Source: Pseudoips prasinana
Taxonomy: Eukaryota > Arthropoda > Insecta > Lepidoptera > Nolidae
Reading direction: 5' to 3'
Assembly (NCBI GenBank): GCA_951640165.1
Contig: OX621234.1
Coordinates: 24,060,549-24,124,548, forward strand
DNA: 64,000 nucleotides
In this document: positions 53,925 through 64,000 of the stretch, in pieces
How positions within the stretch are numbered: the first letter of the stretch is position 1
Layout of the letters: every line of letters starts with the position of its first letter
Made by a program: the position numbers and the translations under genes
The notes under the pieces: model-generated
Database searches by the model: none
What the model was told of the DNA's origin: nothing
Seen by the model: only the letters and a program-made list of their open reading frames with translations

Positions 53925-54009
53925 TATTTATGAAACCAAACAAAACCATCCATTAAAAAAATCTACGTAATTAACGATACTAAATATTAATATTAATTGT
54001 CACAAAATG
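53925..54009. other. Short spacer between mariner and LINE
   Basis: AT-rich; no supported feature. Confidence 0.35.
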
Positions 54010-55905
54010 TCAATATTATTAAATAAATAAAATAAATAAAAAAGGTTTTTATTCACGTAGACTTTAAAAAAGCGCTTGTAAATAGTCAGAACATGTTTGT
54101 AGTAATATAGTTGTATAAATTAGATATTATTTCTAGTAACATAGATATTTAGGTACATCTTGTATGAAAACATTTATAAAATTTATTTTATTACAGAAAT
54201 GATATTTAGCTAGCTTGTATCAAGTTATTGTCAAGAGATTATGTTTAATTATCTAGTTTAAGTCTAATATTTTTACTACATATTGTTAATGGTTCTGTCT
54301 ATATTAAAGGTATTATTATTATGACGGACCTTGTGTTAATAACGACGGTCGCGCTTTAATGCTACCACCGGATCCAATGCGCCCCAACTGAGAAGACCCA
54401 GCGAAACAAACTCAGTGGGTTCATCTACTACCGGTTTCAACACGACCCGGTTGAGACGGTCCGGCGAAACATACTCAAGCGGGCATGAACACGGGATTTG
54501 GTCCAATTAGAGTAATTATTTAGTAGGCAAACACAATATATGCTCGATCGGTTGTCTGAATGCTTATTATTTTAGATTATATTTAGGTATACAAAAGAAA
54601 AACTTCGAAACAATAACATTATTCATTTTGAGACAGAGTCAATAATTTTAAATTAAGTATATGATAGCAATCATTTACAGATAGTTCACGTAACACAGCA
54701 GATCAGTCATGTCTATATGGCTACAAGATCTCCAGCGAGCAATGTGCAGGTAGGAAGTGAGAGCCAGACGTCTTTGTCATCAATGTACTCTTTAGTGGTG
54801 TAATAACCCCTAGCCATAAGTACACGTTTAATATGTGTTTCAAAACTTGTGTTAGGCAGATCAGTAATTTGAGTAGGAAGCTTGTTATAAAACCTAATAC
54901 AATTTCCTAAAAATGATTTATTAGTTTTGCTTACTCTAAAGCCTGGCATGGCTAGTTTGTTTTTATTCCTAGTATTTATATTATGCAGTTCACTTTTCTT
55001 TTTATAATTATGAATATTTTTTCTAACAAACATTATATTCTGATATATATATTCCGATGGCACAGTAAGTATATTTATTTCTTTAAACAAATTTCGCAAA
55101 TAATCGCGACTGCCTAAACCATAAATGGCTCTGACTGCTCTTTTCTGCAATACAAAAATAGTACCTATGTCAGCCGCCGAACCCCACAGCAGAATGCCAT
55201 ACGACATAATGCTATGAAAGTACGCGAAATACACTAATCTAGCAGTTTGTTCATCTGACAAATGCCTTATTTTCCAGACAGCATAGGAAGCCAAACTTAA
55301 TTTACCTGCTAACTTTTCAATCTGAGGACCCCATTGCAATTTTGAATCAAGTGTCAATCCTAAAAATACGGTCGATGGGACTAAATCTAATATTTTCGCA
55401 TTAAGTGCAACTGTTGGTACAATTTGAGTCACATTCGGCAATGAGAACCTGATGCATTTAGTTTTCCCTGCATTTAACAAGAGATTATTTGCCGAAAACC
55501 ATTCTGATATAAAGCTGAGTGTTTTATTATGCTCAATAAGATCTTTATCCTTTCTATTTACTTTAAATATGAGCGACGTATCATCAGCGAACAAAACTAT
55601 CTCTGATACTTTCTCTACCAGATAAGGGAGATCATTTATATAAACTAGAAATAAAAATGGGCCCAATATAGACCCCTGGGGCACCCCCTTTTCACAGGAT
55701 GACGTGCCGAAGTGACACCGCCTATCGAAACCATCTGTTGTCGCCCCGATAAATAGGACATCACAAGATCAAGAGATGTGCCAGATATTCCATAGTACTT
55801 CAGTTTAACAACGAGCGTACGATGATCAACGCAATCGAAAGCCTTAGAGAGATCACAGAAAACTCCCAGCGCATCCTGTGATCCCTCCCAAGCCTCCAAT
55901 ATTGA
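54010..55905 (-). pseudogene. Jockey-like LINE copy 1, RT frameshifted
   Basis: Leftward: DALGVFCDLSKAFDCVDHRT (55899 on), then at about 55684 a one-base frameshift inside the stretch that should read through to PQGSILGPFLFLVYINDLP. The active site VLFADDTS and the C-terminal domain to 54713 (GFRVSKTNKSFLGNCIRFYN, then KEYIDDKDVW) follow. The 3' UTR runs to about 54010 and ends in AATAA-type repeats. About 320 codons downstream of the frameshift are still open, so this is a young but dead, 5'-truncated copy. The 54020-54290 part recurs at 8190 and 59487. Confidence 0.88.
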
Positions 55906-57275
55906 CCTAATTAATGTGCAACCTGCATTTTGTTATAATCGGCTTGGTAAACACCAAGCAAAAAAATATGTTTCATAGTCAATTTAAAGTTATCACATGG
56001 CAAGTTAAGCAAGGTGATGGGTATTTTATTATAAAAACGTACACCTAGCCCCACAAAAGATCCGTGTACCCTGTGTAGACAGTGCGAATTTAAACACAGT
56101 TTGTGTATATTTCGTGTGTTATTTTGGTGCACATCACTTATCTTTTCTAACAAGTGCAAACTTTTTCGAACTTGCAATAGATGTATTGTGATGCAACTAT
56201 TAAGATGTCTATGTCCTAGAAAATTTCCCTAAGAGAGGTCCGAGTGCCAATTTTATATATAGCTCGAACTGCTCTCTTCTGGAGGATGAATATGGTTTGT
56301 ATATCAGCACCTTTACCCCACAAAAGTATACCGTGTGACATAAGACTATCAAAATAGCTAAAACACACTAATCTGAAGGTCTCAACATCCGTGAGTTGCC
56401 TAACTTTCCTGAAGGCATAGGCTGCGAGCTTAATTTACTAGCCAGACAAGCAATATGAGCACCCCACTGTAACTTCTTATCTAAAGTAATACCGAGAAAT
56501 ACAGTAGATTCTACAGTGTGTAATATTTCGCTGTTGATAATAATATTTAGGCTAAGATTTCTAACATTTAGCGTGGTAAATTCAACACATTTTGTTTTGT
56601 TAGAATTCAAAATGTGAACCATTTTGTAGCTATAGTAACGGCATTATTTATGTCGTCGAAGTTATCTTTATTTCTATCCTCTTTAAATATTAAAGAAGTA
56701 TCGTCTACGAATAAAACAACGTTGCATATATTTTCCAAATAGTATGGCAAGTCATTCATATATACAAAGGAATAAGAAGGTGCCCAGAATAGAGCCTTGT
56801 CGCCCACCTATTTTCACAAACACATTTGGAGACGAAAAATCTCCAAAACGTCCACGCATTGCTGTCGACTATTTAAGAGAAGACTATTTTACTATTTGTA
56901 AGAACATAATATATGAAGAGCCTCACTGCGCACTCCATAGGGATGAAGTTTTACGAAAAGTGTTTTATATAAAGTGTTTTCGATTGCGTAGACAATTGAA
57001 TACTTTGAGAGGTCACAGAAAACCCCTATAGCGTTCTGTGACCTCTCCCAGGCATCAAATATGTGATTTATTAAAGCGACTCCAGCATCAGTGGTAGATC
57101 GCCTTTTTGTAAATCTGAACTGATCCGCATCCAGAAAGTTATGAAATTTAAAATATCTTATTCATTGATTAAGCATAATTTTCTCGAAAATTATACTAAA
57201 TGCTGGTAATATTGAAATCTGTCTATAATTTGAATTCGGATAAAGGTACAATTTTGCTATACTTCATTAGAATAA
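55906..57275 (-). pseudogene. Jockey-like LINE copy 2, decayed
   Basis: It lies directly upstream (leftward order) of copy 1 and is related but not identical. RT fragment VYMNDLPYYLENICNVVLFV with FVDD in place of FADD (56807-56607), then NSNKTKCVEFTTLNVRNLSL and VFLGITLDKKLQWGAHIA (56622-56368), then the C-terminal GSFVGLGVRFYNKIPITLLN (56177-55911). Several frameshifts. Its 3' end is cut at the junction with copy 1. Confidence 0.82.
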
Positions 57276-57875
57276 GGAAAAGTACGAGTGTCAATACACT
57301 TAAACTTTGCAAGGCTTATTATTATATAAACAAATTTCACGATTAAACAATAATACTTATATAAAATTATACTTATACATATTTAGAATTAATATCAAAA
57401 CATTCATGATAGAATTCTGGATATTACAGCAACCATTAAAAATATATTTCGTATTATAATAACATGTTAATTTTAAACCTTCAAGGAACAAGATAAGAAT
57501 AAAGACACATGCCGATTACATTTTAAACTTATGTGCCTCTTACTTACCAACATACTCTGATGTTATTTCCTCTCGAATTTAATTTACTTGGTAACAAATA
57601 AGTGGTCCCAATCTGCATCACTTGTACTGCTGCATCTTCGGGAAGTGATGATTGTTCAATAAGGTTATTTTAACATTTAGGTCGATTATCATAATTAACA
57701 TGATGATTCTCTGAATGGCAAAGAAAGCAAATAAACTATTTTTTTTGTTTTAAAAACTAGCTATATTACTATTTACTAGTTAAACTTGCAAGGCATATTA
57801 CTATATTAACAAATTTCACGGTTAAATAATAATACTTATATTTAATAATACTAATTTGTTTCATCTTAATTTTCA

Positions 57876-57928
57876 AATTTACATGTTCTTTTCGAGAGTT
57901 ATTGACTCTCGAAAAGAACATGTAAATT
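57876..57928. repeat. Perfect 24-bp inverted repeat in the satellite
   Basis: 57876-57899 and 57905-57928 are exact reverse complements with a 5-nt loop, centred on the module's TTTTCGAGAGT. It looks like a snap-back of normal satellite sequence. Confidence 0.9.
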
Positions 57929-59486
57929 CACCTTAGTAAAATAAAATAGTTAATTTTCTGCAAACTCGCATGTATTACATAGTTGTATGTGCACAGCTGC
58001 ACTTTCATGAAGTAATTTGTCTTGTAAGATTTTCTACTATTTAGAATTAAAATCAAAATATTCATGATAGACTGCTGAATATTACAGAAACCATTTAAAA
58101 ATATAACTCGTATTTTTATAATATGTTAATTTTAAACCTAAAAGAAACCAGATAATAATATAACTACATACATTTTAAACTTATGTAACTGTTACTTACC
58201 AACATACTCTGATGTAATTTCCTTTCTAATTTGATTTTTTTTGTTACAAATAAGTGGTCCCAAGCTAGAATCTGCATCACTTGTTCTGCTGCATCTTCAT
58301 GAAGTGATGATTGTTCTATAAGGTTACTATAACATTTAGGTCCATTATCATAATTAACATGATGATTCCCTGAATGTCAAAGAAACCAAATAAACTATTT
58401 TTCTTGCTTTAATAAGCTGGCTATTTAACTTTTTACTATTAATAGTAAAACTTGCAAGGCATGTTATTATAAACAAATTACGCGGTTAAACAATTATACT
58501 TATATATATTACGATTAATATCAAAACATTCATGAGAGTCACCTGAATATAACAGAAGCCATTAAAAATATATTTCGTATTTTCATAACATGTTAATTGT
58601 AAACCTACAAGGAACACGACAATAATAAAAACATATGCCAATTACATTTTAAACTTATGTCCCTCTTACTTACCACTGTACTCTTATGTAATTTCCTCGT
58701 AAATTTAATTTATTAAGTTACAAATAAGTGGTCCCAAGCTAGAATCTGCATCACTTGTTCTGCTGCATCTTCATGAAGTGATGATTGTTCTATAAGGTTA
58801 CTATAACATTTAGGTCCATTATCATAATTAACATGATGATTCCCTGAATGTCAAAGAAACCTAATAAACTATTTTTCTTGCTTTAATAAGCTGGCTATTT
58901 AACTTTTTACTATTACTAGTAAAACTTGCAAGGCATATTATTATATAAACAAATTACGTGGTTAAACAATTATACTTATATATATTACGATTAATATCAA
59001 AACATTCATGAGAGTCACCTGAATATAACAGAAGCCATTAAAAATATATTTCGTATTTTCATAACATGTTAATGTTAAACCTACAAGGAACACGACAATA
59101 TTAACAACATATGCCAATTACATTTTAAACTTATGTCCCTCTTACTTACCACTGTACTCTTATGTAATTTCCTCTCTAATTTAATTTATTAAGTTACAAA
59201 TAAGTGGTCCCAAGCTGGAATCTGCATCACTTGTACTGCTGTATCTTCATGAAATGATGATTGTTCTATAAGGTTTCTATAACATTTAGGTCTATTATCA
59301 TAATTAACATGATAATTCCCCGAATGTCACGGAAACCAAATAAAGTACTTTTCTTGTTTTTACAAGCTGGCTATTTTACTTTTTACTATTTACTAGTAAA
59401 ACTTGCAAGGCATATTATTATATAAACAAATTTCACGGTTAAACAATAACACTTATATAAAATTATACTATGCAATTTGTTTAAAA

Positions 59487-59705
59487 TAAAATAAAATAAA
59501 AAAGATTTATACACGTAGACTTTAAAAAAGCGCTTGTTAATAGTCAGAACATGTTTATAGTAATACAGTTATTATTTCTAGTTACTTATTACCGATATTT
59601 AGATACACGGAATGTTAAAACATTTAATTTTAAACAATGTATTTTATAACAGTAGTGATATTTAGCTAGCTTGTATTAAGTTAATGTCAAGAAAATATAA
59701 ATTTA
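59487..59705 (-). repeat. LINE 3'-end copy in the satellite
   Basis: AAAAAAGATTTATACACGTA then GACTTTAAAAAAGCGCTTGT and TATTTAGCTAGCTTGTATTA. Third copy of the 8190/54020 family; more diverged. Confidence 0.7.
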
Positions 59706-59759
59706 AATAATTAAACCTAAACATAATCGTTTAGGTTTAATTATTGAAATTTATATTTT
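59692..59759. repeat. 31-bp near-perfect inverted repeat
   Basis: 59692-59722 pairs with 59729-59759 with one mismatch and a 6-nt loop. It lies at the inner edge of the LINE 3'-end copy. Confidence 0.88.
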
Positions 59760-60629
59760 ACTACATTTCATCTTTATTACTTAGTTTACAAGTTGTTTTC
59801 GAGAGTCAATATTTAAACTTAGTAAAATAAAATAGTTCATGTTCTGCAAACTCGCATTTATTACATAGTTGTATCTGTACAGCTGCAGTTTAATGAAGTG
59901 ATGTGTATTTTAAGATTTTCTACTATTTAGAATTAATGTCAAAATATTCATATTACTGTGATGTAATATTACAGAAACCATTCAAAATATATTTCTTATT
60001 TTTATAACATGTTAATTTTAAATTTACAAGGAAGCAGATAATAATAAAAACACATGCCAATTACATTTTAAACTTATGTAACTCTTACTTACCAACATTC
60101 TCTGGTGTAATTTCCTTTCTAATATGATTTTTTTAGTCACAAATAAGTGGTCCCAAGCTGGAATCTGCATCACTTGTTCTGCTGCATCTTCGTGAAGTGA
60201 TGATGGTTCTATAAGGTAACTATAACATTTAGGTCCATTATCATAATTAACATGATGATTCCCTGAATGTCTAAGAAACCAAATAAACATTTTTGTTTTT
60301 GTTTTTAAAAACTGGCTCTTTTACTTTTTACTATTTACTAGTAAAACTTGCAAGGCATATTACCATATGAACATATTTCACGGTTAAACAATAATTCTCA
60401 TATAAAATTATACTAAGCAATTTGTTTCATATTTATTTTTAAATTTACAAGTTGTTTTCGAGAGTCAAAGCTTCACCTTAGTAAAATAAATAGATCATGT
60501 TCTGCAAACTCGCATTTATTACATAGATGTATTTGTACAGCTGCAGTTCATTAAGTGATGTGTCTTTTAAATTATAATAATATATATATTCATGTTACTC
60601 TGATGTCATTTACTTTCTAATTAATTTAT

Positions 60630-61320
60630 TAAAGTGGCCCGATGGTATGACGTTGATCCCTTGGAGTCGTGGGAGACCTCTGGTATGGGACGCAACTTGT
60701 GTGGATACACTGGCTCCCTCCCACCTTCAAGTAAGTTCGCGTTCAGGCGGTGCTGTAGCGGAGGCTGCTGAGAACTCGAAACGGAGTAAATATGCTGCCA
60801 TAGGTGATGGCTATATATTTATTCCATTTGGCGTCGTAACAATGGGTCCCTGGGGCCCAGAAGCACGGTCCTTTGTCAAGGAGTTGTCCAAACGACTTAT
60901 AGAGCACTCTGGTGATCAAAGAGCTGGCACGTACCTCGGCCAACGCATAAGCCTTGCGATCCAAAGAGGTAACGTCGCTAGCTTTTTGGGCACCTTACCG
61001 GCAGATGGTGACTTGAAAGCGGTTTTTTATCTATAAGTTATTCTTTTATTTGTAATTTAGTATTTTTACTTTAAGTTTATAATGATAGTTTTAGTTTGTA
61101 CGTAGTTTTATTCTATTTCCAATATCTATGTTAGTATAGTTTTAATTTATTTATTACATTTATAGTTAGTTATTTTTTAGTGATTTCTGTATTTTCCTTT
61201 ACTAATATTAATTTGTAAATTTAAACGTATAGTATGCATATATAATCTATGTTAAATGATTATTTATATATTAAATAAATTAAATAATTTTATTTAAAAA
61301 AAAAACAAAAAAAAAAATTA
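60630..61320 (+). pseudogene. 5'-truncated LINE with poly(A) tail
   Basis: The frame 60647-61036 reads MTLIPWSRGRPLVWDATCVD, then TLAPSHLQVSSRSG, then IFIPFGVVTMGPWGPEARSF, ending LGTLPADGDLKAVFYL and a stop. This C-terminal segment is widespread on arthropod non-LTR retrotransposons. The open D and E/K-like residues in WSRGRPLVWD suggest a nuclease-like fold, but I cannot prove it. A 3' UTR and an A-rich tail (61290-61318) follow. Repeated TTATTAA-like bases flank both sides (near 60632 and 61319), consistent with a target duplication in the satellite. It is a 129-codon remnant. Confidence 0.7.
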
Positions 61321-61592
61321 TTAACAAATAAGTGGTCCCAAACTGGAATCTGCATCACTTGTACTGCTGCATCATCATGAAATGATGATTATTCTATAAG
61401 GTAACTATAACATTAAGGTCTGTTATCATTATTAACATGATGATTCCCTGAATGTCAAAGAAACCAAATAAACAATTTTCTGGTTTTCATGAACTGGCTA
61501 TTTAACTTTTTACTATTTACTAGTAAAACTTGCAAGGCATATTATTATATAAACAAATTTCACGTTTAAACAATAATACTTATATATCTTGT
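61320..61592. repeat. Satellite array, block 3
   Basis: It resumes with ACAAATAAGTGGTCCCAAAC and runs through CTTGCAAGGCATATTATTAT to ACAATAATACTTATATA. It continues the unit interrupted by the LINE at 60630-61320. Confidence 0.85.
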
Positions 61593-63822
61593 TTGGGGTG
61601 TACTTGTGTACAGCACTTCGACCCTTCAGGATCTTTTGTACTATCCCCCACTGGTTGTATTTTATCCCTAGAGCCCTGATTGAAGTCTGCACATAATCCA
61701 GTATGCTTCTTAGAGGTAGATCTTTGTAGTTACCTGGTTCTGTATATGCCAGCCCCAGGATTGCCTTTCTGTATCTTGCCAATGCATTAATATTCTTTTT
61801 AATTAATTTTAAATTAATTTTCTTCCTCATAGTTCCTGCAGATCGGGCTATTCGACAGTCCCAGTTTGTGTAGGTGGTAGTTGGTGCCGTAGTGGCCCGT
61901 GAATACTGCTACTATTAGTTGTAGCTAGTTTCTGCTGTATTTCCAAAGCTTTTTGGACCACCTCTTGTCTACTCCTTTCATGAGTTGTTTGGAGTGTTTT
62001 AGTTCCTCCCCTTACTGACGGTATACCGTGGCCCTTTGTTTAGGTCTATCAGGAGTTTGTCCATAACCAGGTACCACAGTAGCGGTGATATGACTCCGCC
62101 TTGTTGCATTCTCTGGTTGTCGTTGTATATCTGATGTCCCCGAGCAGTGACTGCAGTTGCCGTCCTTTCAAAATGTTGTCTATCCATCTGCATAGAGTGG
62201 GTACTATGCTATGGTTAGTGGCGGCATTTTGTATAGTATTAAATGCCGTGTTGTCAAAAGCACCTTCAATACCTAGAAATGCCGCAAGGCATATTTCTTT
62301 GTTTTCTAAGGCTGCTTCCGCCTTTTTCACTACATGGTGTAGGGCTGTCGCTGTACATTTCCCTGCCTGATACGCATTTTGTTGCCGGTGTAGAGGAAAT
62401 CTCTTCAGTGGCCCTTGCCTAATGTGTGTGTCTACCAGTTTATCCAGTGATTTGAGAAAAAAATATGTGAGGCTTATCCGTCTATACGATTTTGGTGATT
62501 CATAGTCCGACTTTCCCGGTTTCGGGATGTAGACTACCTTAAATTGTCTCCATGCTTGGGGAGTTTACCCAAAGGCTATACAGGCTCTGTACAGCCTACA
62601 TAGGTGTAGGTTTAGTACGTTATTCACTTTTTGTAATACGATAGGATATATTCCATCCGGGCCAGGCGATTTGAATGGTTTAAAGTTGCTTATGGCCCAA
62701 TTTACCTTGGTCTCATTAATGATTTTCTTAGCAGTATCCTAATCTGCCTTGGTTGTGCGCCTTTCCGCATCTTCATGGCTAATTGGGATTTGTCGCTCCA
62801 TGGTTTTCTGTGTCGCAGAGCCTAGGAAGTGGATTTTAAACATGACGTCTAGTGTCTCCTCATCAGAATCTGTTAGTGTCCCGTCAGCTTTCCTTATAAC
62901 GGATAATGGGTTCACTCTGGCAGTGGCCAGGGCTTTCGTGAGTCTCAGACATTGTGGAATGCTGCCTATTTCCTGGCAGTGATTCCTCCATGCACGCCTT
63001 TTTGCCTTTCTGACGGCTTTGTTATATTCTGTGAGCTTTCTAGTATACAGTTCAAAGTTTTTGTGGCTATAGCTAGATTGAATATTACTCTAGTTTCCTT
63101 CTTGAGCCTGATTAGCTCAGGCGTCCGCCAGGGTATCCTTTTAGCCTTGGACGTATTCTCGGGACAGTTGTCTCTACATGCTTTGAACAATTCGTGCTGC
63201 CTCATATTCTATGTCTATGGCTGAAGTCAGCTTACCTTTCGGATCGCCTAGTTCCACCTTCAGGTCCCTTAAGTACATGGGCCAGTTAATGTGTCTAGGG
63301 TTACGTCGTTGTACAGACTCCCTTTTTATTCGTGTTCTGTACTTGAAGCAAATGTACCTATGGTCCGATAAGGATATCTCATTAAGAACATTCCATTCTT
63401 CTATAAGTTGTTGGCTCTATTCGTTGCTAGGGTTATGTCGATAACTTCAGCTCTCTTTGCGTTAACAAATGTTGTCCTGTTACCAAAATTAATTAATTGG
63501 AGCGGGGCGCTTACCAGATAGTCCAGTAGTTTCTCTCCACTTTTATTTATGTTTGTGCTGCCCCAAATGATGTGGTGTGCATTCGCGTCGCAGCCGATTT
63601 TGAGGTCTACATCATTTGCATTGCAGTTGTTCACGAGTTCCCTTAACTTCGGAGAAGCTGGTTCTTCTGCTTCCTAGGGTAGGTAGGCAGAGGCTATACA
63701 GATAGTCCTCCGACCTACCCCCTCTTTTAGTATGATTTTGACAGCTATCAGGTCTCTGTAACAGAAATTGTGTAAGGCAATTGTATCTAAGTCATTGATT
63801 TGGCCCTTGTATATATAGGGTT
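61593..63822 (-). pseudogene. Degenerate LINE with endonuclease and RT
   Basis: Leftward order: endonuclease start YIQGQINDLDTIALHNF and GRRTICIASAYLP (63800-63660), endonuclease core LKIGCDANAHHIIWGSTNIN and DITLAT (63634-63401), linker IPWRTPELIRLKKETRVIFN (63205-62966), RT core KEICLAAFLGIEGAFDNTAF and CRWIDNILKGRQLQ (62330-62049), GGVISPLLWYLVMDKLLIDL (62193-61999), C-terminal remnant to 61600. FLGIEGAFD carries Gly for the usual first RT Asp. Stops and frameshifts are many. The clade is uncertain (I/Jockey superfamily by the AP-endonuclease and IEGAFDN motif). Confidence 0.8.
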
Positions 63823-64000
63823 CCTTTTTTTTTTTTTTTTTTTTTTTTACGTGGGGAAATCCTTTACGGATCCCTGCCGCTGGGCAAGCGACAGGGTATG
63901 TCGGGCTCCGAGTAGATTACCGGTGTACCGACTAAAACCCCACGGTGTTTCTACAACTACCTTTAGTCCAGGCCACGGGATTCGCGTGAGCATTCACCGC
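63823..64000 (-). repeat. R1-type LINE 3' UTR with poly(A)
   Basis: Leftward, GTTTTAGTCGGTACACCGGT, then CCCGACATACCCTGTCGCTT, then GATTTCCCCACGT and about 26 A residues (63848-63823 read as T). The tail ends inside the endonuclease start of the next LINE, so it is a later insertion. It runs off the window edge. Confidence 0.75.

Larger units (their letters stand above)
57285..60640. repeat. Satellite array, block 2
   Basis: AGTGGTCCCAAGCT or a close variant occurs at about 57602, 58254, 58730, 59204 and 60145. Spacings of 476 and 474 bases mark the basic unit. 652 marks a unit with the extra module of about 176 bases. 941 is that long unit plus a LINE tail (59487-59705) and its flank. The two halves of the 475-bp unit are themselves diverged copies: TCATGATAGACTCCTGAATA aligns with ACATGATGATTCCCTGAATG, each followed by AGAAACCA. 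Confidence 0.88.

Noticed and set aside
50205..61592. CRISPR-like array
   Set aside because: Units are hundreds of bases long, diverged and without regular short spacers; it is a eukaryotic satellite.

Overview
The window looks like a moth or butterfly (Lepidoptera) genome segment. It is AT-rich and gene-poor. It carries tRNA-derived SINEs, short Helitrons ending CTAG-T, a cecropia-type mariner, and R1-, RTE- and Jockey/CR1-type LINE remains of kinds I associate with Lepidoptera. That assignment rests on pattern recognition, not on a search.

The centrepiece is a complete, apparently intact Maverick/Polinton (adintovirus-like) element at 10325-25484 (15,160 bp). It is flanked by a perfect 6-bp target duplication (AGTAAC). 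Each end carries a 30-bp perfect stem with a GC-rich 24-nt loop, identical at the two ends, followed by CTCGACCG-rich subterminal repeats. Rightward genes, in order: packaging ATPase, a DUF8207-like protein, a fibre-like coiled coil, a DDE integrase with chromodomain, a PLA2-domain minor virion protein, an adenain-like protease, penton-like protein, a 49-aa basic protein, double-jelly-roll major capsid protein and a Cys-rich protein. Leftward genes: a two-exon 131-aa gene and a protein-primed family B DNA polymerase. A three-exon rightward gene (158 aa) fills the right arm. Together these supply replication (PolB), integration (integrase), capsid assembly and packaging (MCP, penton, ATPase), maturation (protease) and probably membrane breach (PLA2).

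Several expression devices are visible. A canonical -1 frameshift heptamer (A AAA AAC) directly precedes the PLA2 stop codon and leads into the ATG-less 5' part of the protease frame. Stop-start overlaps (ATGA three times, TAATG once) join neighbouring late genes. One start codon (AT|G) exists only after splicing.

Left of the element (1-10318) lie a SINE, an R1-clade LINE end, an intact-looking Tc1-type transposase gene, further SINEs, Helitron pieces and a LINE 3' end. From 25.5 to 50 kb there are degenerate LINEs, SINEs, hairpin repeats, one orphan exon-like ORF and a CpG-rich block at 44.1-45.0 kb that may be the 5' end of a host gene. From 50.2 to 61.6 kb there is a satellite array (about 475-bp unit, built from two related halves, with an optional extra module). 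It is interrupted by an intact mariner, Jockey-like LINE copies and a polyadenylated LINE fragment. The last 2.4 kb is a degenerate endonuclease/RT LINE (leftward), itself interrupted by another LINE tail. I see no tRNA, rRNA or CRISPR locus and no certain ordinary host gene.
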